Below, in pieces: positions 7,402 through 15,179 of a stretch of DNA of 20,153 nt. The stretch comes from Ruminococcaceae bacterium UBA5579 (GTDB taxonomy: Bacteria; Bacillota; Clostridia; Oscillospirales; Ruminococcaceae), in contig DILZ01000069.1 of NCBI GenBank assembly GCA_002425305.1, positions 49,622 through 69,774 of the forward strand, written 5' to 3'. The position numbers were made by a program, and so were the translations under genes. Position 1 is the first letter of the stretch. The number at the start of each line of letters is the position of its first letter. The notes under the pieces were generated by a model. The model was not told the DNA's origin and did no database searches. It saw only the letters and a program-made list of their open reading frames with translations.

Positions 7402-8814
7402 TCAGATGTCAAGCCCATAAGACTTAAGGAGTTCAACATTGTTAGCTTTACACCGCTCCATCTCGTCCAATACCCTCTTGTTTAGTTCAGGGTCATTGAT
7501 CATCTCAAGACGGTATGCATATTCTTGCGCTCTCCGGTCGTAACGCTTCTTTAAGTATTTCTCAATATCTTCCTGCGTCACCTTCATACCGAGGAAACTA
7601 AAATCCGAATCTTTATACATATTTTTCAAACGCTCCACACCGTCATCCATGTTACGTGTCTTGACCAATAAAAGTGCTTCCGACTTGGAAGTGTATCTTG
7701 ATGTAATAAATTCATCAAACGGATATAAATGCATAATACCTCTTTGGGTATTATAGAAATATTCTACACATGAGTCAAGATCAGTGATTTTGTCAATATA
7801 ATTGAGAAAAAGACCCATTGTGTCATCAAACACCAGTTCAAGTTTGCGGAGCATTTCTTCGCTGTCGTTTGCATTACATAAATAATAAGACTGAGGCTTT
7901 TTCACAGATGGGTCGATCTTTCCGCCCTCCACGGCATAACTGTAAAGATGAGATGTGTTTGTTAGGAGTCCCTGCGGCTCAACTGTAAAATCAAGCTTCC
8001 GCCGATAAAGCGTCACAACTCCGCAGCACACCTCGAACTCTTTATAACCTATTTTGGGCGAAGTGGTTTGGCGATATGAAACGGCATGAAGAATATCTCC
8101 GTTCACAACACGAACAAAATACGGGTATTTGTTCTTAAGATTTTTTAGTCTTTTGAAGCCAAGCGGTTCAAGCCCCTCCCCGAATACCTTGACAAACGCC
8201 GCGTTGAAAGACATGGATTTACTTTTTTCTGTGGCATTCTTGAAATGAAACGCCGTAATGTTATTGTTGCCGTCCGCTTTTTCCAAAACCTCGTCATGGT
8301 CTGCGTCTATGTAATACGGGTCAATCCCGAGCACATCCGCCACCTTGCCCAGCGCGTCCTCAACAAAAACTTCCTGCGCCGCCGCTGCCTCGGAAAACTG
8401 CTCCCACGTTTTCCCGTCTGCCAACAACGGTTCCCAGTGCTTGCGGTCGCCCGCCATTTCGGGAACATCGTACCCCGAGCCGTCACCGACTACGACCCTG
8501 TCCTCCTTGCCGTTCGGGGCGCAGAGCGTCATTATCGCGAAATCGCTGTCAACGACCTCAACCGAAAACGCGCTTGTTTTTAGTGCCGCCGACACTTCCC
8601 GTATATCGTCGGACGACTTTTTGGGGTTGTCCTTGTAGTCATCGTTCGCGAGCGTTACCCAACCCTCTCCGAAAGCGAACAAATATGACTGCGCCGCCTC
8701 GTCTTCCGCGCACGGCACAAAACCGCGCTTTTTCATGACGTCACAAAACGTATTGACAAACCTCATTCTGTCAGCATTGTTCTTGATGTGAACCGTTGTA
8801 GAAAATCTTCCCAT
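7402..8814 (-). CDS. Unknown two-domain protein, tandem paralogue A (near-identical N-domain, variable C-domain)
   Basis: A 470-residue cytosolic-looking protein; I do not recognise the family with certainty. Residues 1-189 (MGRFSTTVHIKNNADRMRF...) match the upstream gene at all but five positions (58, 74, 103, 126, 177). From about residue 203 the pattern FNAAFVKVFGEGLEPLGFK...YPYFVRVVNGDI loosely resembles the start of DUF4304-type domains, and the rest diverges from its neighbour until the shared ending YGLDI. An in-frame ATG lies 19 codons upstream at 8871, overlapping the previous stop, but AAAGGAGG placed 5 bases before the ATG at 8814, and homology that begins exactly there, make 8814 the start. 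There are no membrane segments. Last of a three-gene run; could be an immunity or stress-sensing protein, unproven. Confidence 0.8.
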   Translation of the reverse strand: MGRFSTTVHIKNNADRMRFVNTFCDVMKKRGFVPCAEDEAAQSYLFAFGEGWVTLANDDYKDNPKKSSDDIREVSAALKTSAFSVEVVDSDFAIMTLCAPNGKEDRVVVGDGSGYDVPEMAGDRKHWEPLLADGKTWEQFSEAAAAQEVFVEDALGKVADVLGIDPYYIDADHDEVLEKADGNNNITAFHFKNATEKSKSMSFNAAFVKVFGEGLEPLGFKRLKNLKNKYPYFVRVVNGDILHAVSYRQTTSPKIGYKEFEVCCGVVTLYRRKLDFTVEPQGLLTNTSHLYSYAVEGGKIDPSVKKPQSYYLCNANDSEEMLRKLELVFDDTMGLFLNYIDKITDLDSCVEYFYNTQRGIMHLYPFDEFITSRYTSKSEALLLVKTRNMDDGVERLKNMYKDSDFSFLGMKVTQEDIEKYLKKRYDRRAQEYAYRLEMINDPELNKRVLDEMERCKANNVELLKSYGLDI

Positions 8815-8867
8815 ATGTACCTCCTTTATGACTTCTTGAAAATATTTGAAAGGGATTTTTTGAATAT

Positions 8868-10322
8868 TCATATGTCAAGCCCGTAGGAGCGGAGGATTTC
8901 TGTGTTTTCTGCTTTGCGGCGCTCTAGCTCTTCTAGTGCTTTTTCCTGCCATTCCTTATCGTCGAACATCTTGTTGGCAAAAATTTCCCGGTCGTAACCT
9001 TTTGAAATATATTTTTTCTTCTTCTCTTCTACATCCTCAAGGTAGTGGGCGAGCCTTTTCGGGTCATTTGCATAGGTTTTTTTATATGCTTCAACATCTT
9101 TGTCAAATTCACGAATTCGGTATCTGTCCTTTCGTTTAAGGTAGCTGTCGCTTGTGGTGTCGACTTTGATTTTTACTAATCCGTCATATTTCTTGAGGTT
9201 TTCATAACTACCGTGTTTATAACCCAAACTGAGCGACGTGTTATTGAATTTGTAATGAAAATCTAAATATGAATCAAGGTCAACAGCACTATCCAGTGCG
9301 GGAAGTAATATCTGTTTTGTCAGATCAACCGCATCCTCAAGACCGCTGATTGTTAGATTTTCATCTCCCAGTTTATATGGAAAATAATTAACTATTTTCT
9401 TCCAGTAGTTTTTATCAAGATCAAACATATGCTCTCTGCCGTATATCTCCCTCTTACTTAAAAAACTTGAATGCCTTTCCAAATGTTCTGTTGGCAAATC
9501 AATTTTGGGACTGTATACTGTTTCAATCTTGCAAACTATTTCATACTGACTGCAGTCCTCTCTCTCATAACCATCAACAATAGGGTGCCCTTTCATTTTC
9601 ATATATGTTAAAATGTTGATTATTTCTCCACCCACTATCCGCACAAAATATGGGTACTTATACTTGATTTTCTTAAACCCCAGCGGTTCAAGCGCCTCCC
9701 CGAACACCTTGACAAACGCCGCGTTCAAGGACATGGATTTAGCTTTCTTGAAGTAAAAAGCCGTAATGTTATTGTTGCCGTCCGCTTTTTCCGAAACCTC
9801 GTCATGGTCTGCGTCTATGTAATACGGGTCAATACCGAGCACATCCGCCACCTTGCCCAGCGCGTCCTCAACAAAAACTTCCTGCGCCGCCGCTGCCTCG
9901 GAAAACTGCTCCCACGTTTTCCCGTCTGCCAACAACGGTTCCCAGCGCTTGCGGTCGCCCGCCATTTCGGGAACATCGTAACCCGAGCCGTCACCGACTA
10001 CTACCCTGTCCTCTGTGCCGTTCGGGGCGCAGAGGGTCATTATCGCGAAATCGCTGTCAACGACCTCAACCGAAAACGCGCTTGTTTTTAGTGCCGCTGA
10101 CATTTCCCGTATATCGTCGGACGACTTTTTGGGGTTGTCCTTGTAGTCCTCGTTCGCGAGCGTTACCCAACCCTCTCCGAAAGCGAACAAATATGACTGC
10201 GCCGCCTCGTCTTCCGCGCACGGCACAAAACCGCGCTTTTTCATGACGTCACAAAACGTATTGACAAACCTCATTCTGTCAGCATTGTTCTTGATGTGAA
10301 CCGTTGTAGAAAATCTTCCCAT
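8868..10322 (-). CDS. Unknown two-domain protein, tandem paralogue B
   Basis: This 484-residue protein is a sister of the gene at 7402-8814. The first ~190 residues are nearly identical, with about a dozen base changes in some 560 bp. Then LNAAFVKVFGEALEPLGFK continues into a C-terminal half that differs strongly: it is rich in Lys, Tyr and Asp, with a long charged helical stretch near the end (about residues 395-475), before the shared SYGLDI tail. The C-terminal half is visibly more AT-rich than the N-terminal half, suggesting a separate origin. The ATG at 10322 follows AGAAGGTGG by 5 bases; the GTG at 10331 lies inside that ribosome site. The stop overlaps an upstream in-frame ATG of paralogue A. 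No known function; no catalytic motif was recognised. Confidence 0.8.
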   Translation of the reverse strand: MGRFSTTVHIKNNADRMRFVNTFCDVMKKRGFVPCAEDEAAQSYLFAFGEGWVTLANEDYKDNPKKSSDDIREMSAALKTSAFSVEVVDSDFAIMTLCAPNGTEDRVVVGDGSGYDVPEMAGDRKRWEPLLADGKTWEQFSEAAAAQEVFVEDALGKVADVLGIDPYYIDADHDEVSEKADGNNNITAFYFKKAKSMSLNAAFVKVFGEALEPLGFKKIKYKYPYFVRIVGGEIINILTYMKMKGHPIVDGYEREDCSQYEIVCKIETVYSPKIDLPTEHLERHSSFLSKREIYGREHMFDLDKNYWKKIVNYFPYKLGDENLTISGLEDAVDLTKQILLPALDSAVDLDSYLDFHYKFNNTSLSLGYKHGSYENLKKYDGLVKIKVDTTSDSYLKRKDRYRIREFDKDVEAYKKTYANDPKRLAHYLEDVEEKKKKYISKGYDREIFANKMFDDKEWQEKALEELERRKAENTEILRSYGLDI

Positions 10323-10380
10323 TTTTACCACCTTCTAAGTAAATTCTTTTAAAAGTCTTCAAATATTTTCCGCATTTTAT

Positions 10381-10845
10381 TCATTTAGAAAACATCTGCT
10401 CACAAAGCTTTTCAAAAAGAAACCTAATTAAAATCGAGACGCCTAAATACCCTGCCAGTATCGGGAATAGAATGTTAGATTTTCCTATCTGATTGTCTTC
10501 GCTGTTGTCTTGCACAGGTCTGCGAATAGAAGATACAAGCAACATTATAAGTTCTATTACTATCCACAAACCGATCAAGTAAGGAAGGATAATAAAGAAA
10601 TAATATATATAATTCACAAAAGTAATGAACATAAGCGATGAATTAGCTAAGCGGAAGCAAATAAATATCATCACAGCCGTCAACACAACCGATATGGGAA
10701 AAAGAATTTTTGTTCTTTTGCGAACCTTTTCATTATATTTTTTTGAATTTACCAAAACCTTCTTAACGAAAAAAACGTTCTCTATTATTGTCCATACCAA
10801 CGCAGACAATGTAACTAGCCCGATGACTAAGCCCAGTTCTTCCAT
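10381..10845 (-). CDS. Small polytopic membrane protein, unknown
   Basis: A 154-residue protein with about four membrane segments (roughly residues 4-27, 47-67, 74-106 probably as one long or two short spans, and 126-146), a basic cytoplasmic loop (VNSKKYNEKVRKRTK) and an acidic loop (DNSEDNQ). I recognise no family. The frame could be opened at a GTG at 10881, but that lies inside the fbaA terminator hairpin. The ATG at 10845, with GGGGG 5 bases upstream, is the sensible start. It is followed after 58 bases by the tandem paralogues, so it may share their transcript and function. Base composition is AT-rich like the C-terminal half of paralogue B and unlike fbaA, which fits an accessory cassette. 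Confidence 0.65.
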   Translation of the reverse strand: MEELGLVIGLVTLSALVWTIIENVFFVKKVLVNSKKYNEKVRKRTKILFPISVVLTAVMIFICFRLANSSLMFITFVNYIYYFFIILPYLIGLWIVIELIMLLVSSIRRPVQDNSEDNQIGKSNILFPILAGYLGVSILIRFLFEKLCEQMFSK

Positions 10846-10872
10846 AAATACCCCCATACAAATAATAAAACA

Positions 10873-10899
10873 AATGGGCACTGCATAGCAATGCCCATT
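10873..10899 (-). terminator. Intrinsic terminator of fbaA
   Basis: On the minus strand an 8-bp stem (AATGGGCA/TGCCCATT) extends past one mismatch by three more pairs to a 3-base loop, and is followed by TTGTTTTATTATTT. It begins 14 bases after the fbaA stop and separates fbaA from the membrane protein gene. Confidence 0.85.
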
Positions 10900-10913
10900 G
10901 AATTATCAAAAAA

Positions 10914-11777
10914 TCAAGCCTTGCCGACCGAGCCGAACAGCTCCATTTTCTCCTTAACGGTAGCCTTGATAGCCTCCGCGCCGGGAGCGAGCAGCTTTCT
11001 CGGGTCGAAACCCTTGCCTTCCTTATCCTTGCCCGCTTCGATATACTTGCGGGTAGCTTCCTGGAATGCAAGCTGACACTCGGTATTAACATTGATCTTC
11101 GCAACGCCAAGCGAGATAGCCTTCTTTATCATATCCGCAGGAATGCCCGTGCCGCCGTGGAGAACCAAAGGCATATCGCCGACCTCGTTCTTTACCGCTT
11201 CGAGAGTTTCAAACGAAAGACCCGCCCAGTTGTCGGGATACTTGCCGTGAATGTTGCCGATACCGGCAGCCAGCATAGTAACGCCGAGGTCTGCTATCAT
11301 CTTGCACTCCTTGGGATCGGCACACTCGCCCATACCCACAACGCCGTCCTCTTCGCCGCCGATAGAACCGACCTCGGCTTCGATAGAAAGACCCTTGTCG
11401 TTGCAGATCTTAACAAGCTCGGTGGTCTTGGTTACGTTCTCGTCGATAGGATAGTGCGAGCCGTCGAACATTACCGATGAAAAGCCCGCTTCGATACAAG
11501 CCTTTGCGCCCTCGTAAGAGCCGTGATCAAGGTGAAGAGCAACGGGAACGGTTATTTTCATCTCCTCCAGCATACCGTTTACCATACCCACAACGGTCTT
11601 ATAACCGCACATATACTTGCCCGCGCCCTCGGAAACTCCGAGAATAACGGGGCTTTTAAGCTCCTCTGCCGTCTGAAGAATGGACTTTGTCCATTCAAGG
11701 TTGTTGATGTTGAACTGACCAACGGCGTACTTGCCGTCACGAGCCTTGTTCAGCATTTCTTTAGCGGAAACCAACAT
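10914..11777 (-). CDS. fbaA: Class II fructose-1,6-bisphosphate aldolase
   Basis: This 287-residue protein has all class II aldolase landmarks: LHLDHGS (81-87) with catalytic Asp84 and zinc ligand His85, the SIEAEVGSIGGEED segment, the GNIHGKYP zinc-His loop and the LHGGTGI phosphate-binding loop. It cleaves fructose-1,6-bisphosphate to glyceraldehyde-3-phosphate and dihydroxyacetone phosphate (and the reverse) in central glycolysis, using zinc. Length and motifs fit the Bacillus/Clostridium type; tagatose-bisphosphate or ketose-bisphosphate aldolases are close relatives but less likely for a stand-alone, strongly promoted gene. AAGGAG stands 8 bases before the ATG. It is monocistronic, with a promoter at 11824-11852 and a terminator at 10873-10899. 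Confidence 0.95.
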   Translation of the reverse strand: MLVSAKEMLNKARDGKYAVGQFNINNLEWTKSILQTAEELKSPVILGVSEGAGKYMCGYKTVVGMVNGMLEEMKITVPVALHLDHGSYEGAKACIEAGFSSVMFDGSHYPIDENVTKTTELVKICNDKGLSIEAEVGSIGGEEDGVVGMGECADPKECKMIADLGVTMLAAGIGNIHGKYPDNWAGLSFETLEAVKNEVGDMPLVLHGGTGIPADMIKKAISLGVAKINVNTECQLAFQEATRKYIEAGKDKEGKGFDPRKLLAPGAEAIKATVKEKMELFGSVGKA

Positions 11778-11823
11778 ATAAATTACTCCTTTTTGTTTGA
11801 ATTGGGATTACAAATCCACATAT

Positions 11824-11852
11824 ATTGTACCACACCTTACATAAAAAAGCAA
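11824..11852 (-). promoter_or_regulatory. Sigma-A promoter of fbaA
   Basis: On the minus strand TTGCTT (11847-11852) and TACAAT (11824-11829) are 17 bases apart, 46 bases before the fbaA ATG. A short inverted repeat GGATT-ACA-AATCC at about 11804-11816 lies near the expected transcription start and could be an operator, but it is too short to claim. Confidence 0.75.
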
Positions 11853-11904
11853 TATATTTTGTAAAAAATTCCGCGAAATTTTACAAAAACGTTTCAAAAT
11901 CAAA

Positions 11905-11936
11905 TAAAAAGACTGTTCCCCGCCGACGGCGGGGAA
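11905..11936 (-). terminator. Strong intrinsic terminator of the cobW-his operon
   Basis: A 9-bp perfect GC-rich stem TTCCCCGCC/GGCGGGGAA (11916-11936) with a 3-base loop; on the minus strand it is followed by CAGTC and a TTTTT run (opposite 11906-11910). It lies 27 bases after hisE and marks the end of the long minus-strand gene run. Confidence 0.9.
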
Positions 11937-11963
11937 TTAGCGCTGATATCTTTCAAGAAATCG

Positions 11964-12290
11964 TTATGTGTTGTGATCGCTTGTGTGGAACTGCTTCAAA
12001 TTGCCGATTTTCTTGCTGCGTTCGCGCATTATCTCATCCACACGTTCAACGGAAAGACCGTTTTCCGCCATAAGCACCGCAACGTGATAGAACAGATCGT
12101 TTATCTCGTTGGCAAGCTCCTCATTATCCTTGTTTTTTGCCGCGATGACCATTTCGGTGCATTCCTCGCCGCACTTTTTCAGTATCTTGTCAAGTCCCTT
12201 GTCGAACAGATAGCAGGTGTAGCTGCCCTCCTGCGGGTTGGCGCGGCGGTCAACTATAACGTCGTACATTTCCTTAAATGCTTCACTCAT
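11964..12290 (-). CDS. hisE: Phosphoribosyl-ATP pyrophosphatase
   Basis: This 108-residue protein matches HisE across its length: EGSYTCYLFDKGLDKILKK, the GEECTEMVIAAKNKD helix and the NEINDLFYHVAVLM helix, whose Glu and Asp residues bind magnesium in the MazG-like fold. HisE removes pyrophosphate from phosphoribosyl-ATP, the second step of histidine synthesis. AAAGGAG lies 8 bases before the ATG. It is the last gene before the operon terminator, and 54 bases separate it from the frameshifted nitroreductase. In many bacteria hisE is adjacent or fused to hisI; here an acetyltransferase and a nitroreductase lie between them. No other his genes are in the window. Confidence 0.95.
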   Translation of the reverse strand: MSEAFKEMYDVIVDRRANPQEGSYTCYLFDKGLDKILKKCGEECTEMVIAAKNKDNEELANEINDLFYHVAVLMAENGLSVERVDEIMRERSKKIGNLKQFHTSDHNT

Positions 12291-12344
12291 AAATTTATCT
12301 CCTTTAAAATTTTTACAAAATCTTCGGAAGCCGTGTTGATTTAT

Positions 12345-12957
12345 TCACTTGCGGTCTCCTACTCTATACTCGGCGACCTCGTAAAGGCTTTTTCGCGCCC
12401 TTGCTGCGGGTGTTTCTTCGGCATAGCCCACCGCTACCGCTCCGACAAGCTGTCCGTTGGTTTTCAAGAATTCCGTTAGCTCGGGATATGCGAAGCAGGT
12501 GTTAGCTATCCAAAGTGTTCCCAGACCCAAATGCTCCGCTGTGAGCAGCATATTCTGAACCGCCGCGCCTATCGACAGCGTGTCGCAAATTTCCGTCACG
12601 CGGTCATCGCAGTCTACAGGCGTGAACGGCGACTTGCCGTTCGTGTTTACAACAGCGATAAGCAAGGGGGGCTTCCTTTATTATCCGCAGAGTGTTTTTC
12701 GCGTCGGGAAGTCCGAATCGCGAACGCGGCAAAAGTGCTTCTGCGTTTTCCTCGCGCAAAATACCGCGCTCCATACACCGCTCGAAATCTGCTTTTTGTT
12801 CTCCGCCGAACACGATAAATCTCCACGGCTGTCGGTTCTTCGCCGAGGGTGCTTGTATAGCCGCTTCAAGCATTTTGTTGATAAGCTCCGCCGGAACTTC
12901 GCGCTTTAAAAACCGCCTTATGCTCCGCCTTGTAAATATAGGGTCGTGCTCCTCCAC
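12345..12957 (-). pseudogene. Nitroreductase-family protein, frameshifted at a C6 run
   Basis: Two overlapping frames together make one nitroreductase of about 203 residues. The first (12957 to about 12669) gives the FMN-binding start [12 protein letters not shown] and [16 protein letters not shown], and ends in IIKEAP. The second (about 12668 to 12345) continues [40 protein letters not shown] and YAEETPAARARKSL. They join at a run of six C on the coding strand (six G at 12666-12671); five would restore the frame. So the gene is either recently broken, phase-variable, or carries a homopolymer base-call error. The intact family reduces nitro groups or other electrophiles with NAD(P)H and FMN. 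The start is a GTG 11 bases after the acetyltransferase stop, with AGGCGGTG upstream. Unbroken copies probably exist in close relatives. Confidence 0.8.
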
Positions 12958-12968
12958 GGGTTCACCGC

Positions 12969-13562
12969 CTATCGTTTAAAATACTTTCGAACAACGAACT
13001 TATCATCAAGCTCCATATAACGCTCAAAGCCCACGCTTTTATACAGCTCGTCAAAGCCCATAAACTGCATATATTTCACGGAAGCGTCCTTTTGAGGATA
13101 GGCTTCAACATAGTCAAAACCGTCTTTCTTTGCGTCCTCGCAGACCGCCTGTAAAAGCTTACGCGCTATACCTTGTCTTTGATACTCCTCTGCGACCATA
13201 AAGCAATATACCGCTTTGACCTTTTCTTCGAGCAAAGATACCGCCTTTTGCAGATCGGGCAAACCGAAAACAAGTCCCGCGCAGTTCCGACAATCCGATT
13301 TTGTGTTCGCGTTGCACCAGCCGATAATTTTGTCGTCCTTTAACGCAACATAACCTTGAAGAATACCGTTTCGCACATAGTCTACCGCCATAGCGCGGCG
13401 TTCCTCACAGTCGGGCTGTTTCAAAGCACGGTGGTCCGCGCTGCACCAATTTACACAATAGCAGGTATTCTCGGGGTTATGATCGTCATGCGGCGTGGTA
13501 TCAAAAAATTCCGCATACGCTTCGGCGTCCTCGGGCATAAGCCTTCTAATTTCTATTTCCAT
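12969..13562 (-). CDS. GNAT-family N-acetyltransferase
   Basis: This 197-residue protein has the acetyl-CoA loop [20 protein letters not shown] (GNAT motif A, with RQGIA as the Q/RxxGxA core), followed by VEAYPQKD and a C-terminal [15 protein letters not shown] typical of the fold. Its N-terminal half has a Cys/His-rich stretch ([16 protein letters not shown], then CRNCAG) seen in a subset of clostridial acetyltransferases; whether it binds metal is not known. Substrate unknown: a small molecule or protein amine. I prefer the ATG at 13562 (GGAG 5 bases before) to the GTG at 13568, which abuts that site. It sits 10 bases after hisI and 11 before the nitroreductase, so it belongs to the same transcript. 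Confidence 0.88.
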   Translation of the reverse strand: MEIEIRRLMPEDAEAYAEFFDTTPHDDHNPENTCYCVNWCSADHRALKQPDCEERRAMAVDYVRNGILQGYVALKDDKIIGWCNANTKSDCRNCAGLVFGLPDLQKAVSLLEEKVKAVYCFMVAEEYQRQGIARKLLQAVCEDAKKDGFDYVEAYPQKDASVKYMQFMGFDELYKSVGFERYMELDDKFVVRKYFKR

Positions 13563-13572
13563 AGCCACTCCA

Positions 13573-13887
13573 TCACTTTATTCTATTAAAGAAGCACGTT
13601 TTGTTTCCCGTATGACACGCAGCACCCGTCTGCTCCACCTTGATAAGCAGAGTGTCGTCATCGCAGTCGCCGTATATTTCCACAACGCGCTGAACGTGCC
13701 CCGAAGTCGCGCCCTTGTTCCACAACTCCTGCCGCGAACGGCTCCAGAACCAAGTGTAGCCCGTTTCTAAAGTTTTCGCAAGGCTCTCCTCGTTCATATA
13801 CGCAAGCATAAGCACCTCGCCGTTATTTACGTCCTGAACTACCGCAGGGATAAGCTCGCCCTTTTTAAAAAATTTCTTCAAGTCCAT
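13573..13887 (-). CDS. hisI: Phosphoribosyl-AMP cyclohydrolase
   Basis: A 104-residue HisI without a HisE fusion. It shows [20 protein letters not shown], the [17 protein letters not shown] core and the metal site [21 protein letters not shown] with Cys75, Cys91 and Cys98 all present, so a zinc-dependent enzyme is expected. It opens the adenine ring of phosphoribosyl-AMP, the third step of histidine synthesis. The ATG at 13887 follows GCGGAG by 7 bases and lies two bases after the stop of the amidohydrolase gene; a TTG at 13902 in the same frame would overlap that gene and lacks a ribosome site. Partner gene hisE lies three genes downstream. Confidence 0.95.
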   Translation of the reverse strand: MDLKKFFKKGELIPAVVQDVNNGEVLMLAYMNEESLAKTLETGYTWFWSRSRQELWNKGATSGHVQRVVEIYGDCDDDTLLIKVEQTGAACHTGNKTCFFNRIK

Positions 13888-13889
13888 AT

Positions 13890-15155
13890 TTAATCTCCGC
13901 AAATTTCTTTCGTCAGCTTGTTCGCGCGCTCGTAAACCTCGTCGGCGTCCACGGTCGTGAACTTTCCGTCCTCGTACAGTATCTTACCGTCAATAACAGT
14001 CATCTTGACGTTGATCTTGCTGCCGGCGTACACAAGGTTCTTTGCAATATTGTGAAGCGGCTGCATATTCGGCTGTTTGAGGTCGATAACGGCAAAGTCC
14101 GCGCACTTCCCCTCTGCCAAAACATCACAGTCGATAAGTCCCATTGCGAGCGCACCGCCCTTTGTCGCCATTTCCAGCACATCGAACGCGGGACAAGCTG
14201 CCGCGTCCTCCTCGCAAACCTTCTGCAAGCCCGCCACAAGGAACATCTCCTTGAACATATCCAGACAGTTATTGGAAGCCGCTCCGTCCGTGCCTATCGC
14301 AAAGTTCTTCATTCCCTTTCGGCGCATTTCGCAGATCGGCGCAACACCGCTAGCGAGCTTCAGGTTAGAAGCGGGATTTGTCACCATCCACAAGTTCCTG
14401 TCGCGGAAGATCTCCATATCGCGCTCATCAAACCATACGCAATGGAATCCGCCGCCGCCGTATTCGAGCATACCGAGCTTGTCAAAGAGCTGCGTGGGCG
14501 TTATCCCGTAACGCTCCTTGCAGCCCGCGACCTCCGCTTTTGTTTCGCTGTTGTGAGTGTACATAGGAGCTTTATACTTCTGCGACAAAGCCGCCATACC
14601 CTCCAGAATTTCGCGTTTTGTGGTGTATTCCGCGTGAAATCCAAGCTGATACGAGATAAGCGGATTTCCCGAATTATAGGTGTTGTATTCTTCTTCAATG
14701 CCCTCAACAGTACCGCCGAAATCGTTTATTGAACCGCACAGAACCGTCCGGAAGCCCATATCGGTGCACGCTTTTACATACACGGGCAGCTTCATATACA
14801 TATCGAAAGAGGATGTAATACCGCTCGTTAAGTACTCCATATTCCCCAACTGCGTGAACACGTACACCGCTTCCTCAGTGAGCCTCGCCTCGTGTGGGAA
14901 AACCTGCTCATACAGCCAGTCGTTGAGCGGCAGATCATCGGCGAACGAGCGCAGGAACGTCATAGCAGTGTGCGTGTGAGCGTTCTTAAATCCGGGAAGA
15001 ATAAGGTTGCCCTGTAAATCTATCTCGCGGTCGAACTCGCCCGATTTCTCGCCACCGATATGCGATATCTTGCCGTTATCGGTGTGCAACTCGCCCTCAA
15101 TGATCTCCTTGTTTTGCATTGTTAGTATCTTTGCGTTGTAAAATCGCAGTTTCAT
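13890..15155 (-). CDS. mtaD: 5-methylthioadenosine/S-adenosylhomocysteine deaminase (amidohydrolase family)
   Basis: This 421-residue amidohydrolase carries the MTA/SAH deaminase pattern: [29 protein letters not shown] with metal ligands His60 and His62, LGFHAEYT (His174), THNSET (His201), [10 protein letters not shown] (His238) and GTDGAASNN (Asp290). The family deaminates methylthioadenosine and S-adenosylhomocysteine to the inosyl products, using zinc or iron, in methionine/SAM by-product recycling; related SsnA/TrzN chlorohydrolases share the fold but the HTHTAM...DDLPL motif points to MtaD. AAAGGA lies upstream of the ATG, 24 bases from the preceding gene. The stop is two bases before hisI, so co-expression is tight. 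Confidence 0.88.
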   Translation of the reverse strand: MKLRFYNAKILTMQNKEIIEGELHTDNGKISHIGGEKSGEFDREIDLQGNLILPGFKNAHTHTAMTFLRSFADDLPLNDWLYEQVFPHEARLTEEAVYVFTQLGNMEYLTSGITSSFDMYMKLPVYVKACTDMGFRTVLCGSINDFGGTVEGIEEEYNTYNSGNPLISYQLGFHAEYTTKREILEGMAALSQKYKAPMYTHNSETKAEVAGCKERYGITPTQLFDKLGMLEYGGGGFHCVWFDERDMEIFRDRNLWMVTNPASNLKLASGVAPICEMRRKGMKNFAIGTDGAASNNCLDMFKEMFLVAGLQKVCEEDAAACPAFDVLEMATKGGALAMGLIDCDVLAEGKCADFAVIDLKQPNMQPLHNIAKNLVYAGSKINVKMTVIDGKILYEDGKFTTVDADEVYERANKLTKEICGD

Positions 15156-15179
15156 AAAGCTATCCTTTCGTATAACAAA

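Noticed and set aside
8814..8871. An N-terminal extension of paralogue A starting at 8871, overlapping the previous stop
   Set aside because: The extra 19 residues have no match in the sister gene, while a strong AAAGGAGG stands before the ATG at 8814 where homology begins.
10846..10881. A longer start (GTG at 10881) for the small membrane protein
   Set aside because: The GTG lies inside the fbaA terminator hairpin, and a better ATG with a G-rich ribosome site is at 10845.
11804..11816. Inverted repeat GGATT-ACA-AATCC in the fbaA leader as an operator or riboswitch
   Set aside because: Only 5 bp per arm and no larger conserved structure; this can occur by chance in AT-rich leader DNA.
14052..14732. 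A 226-codon plus-strand frame
   Set aside because: It is antisense to the MTA/SAH deaminase gene, which has all its metal ligands; no start signals and no recognisable domain.
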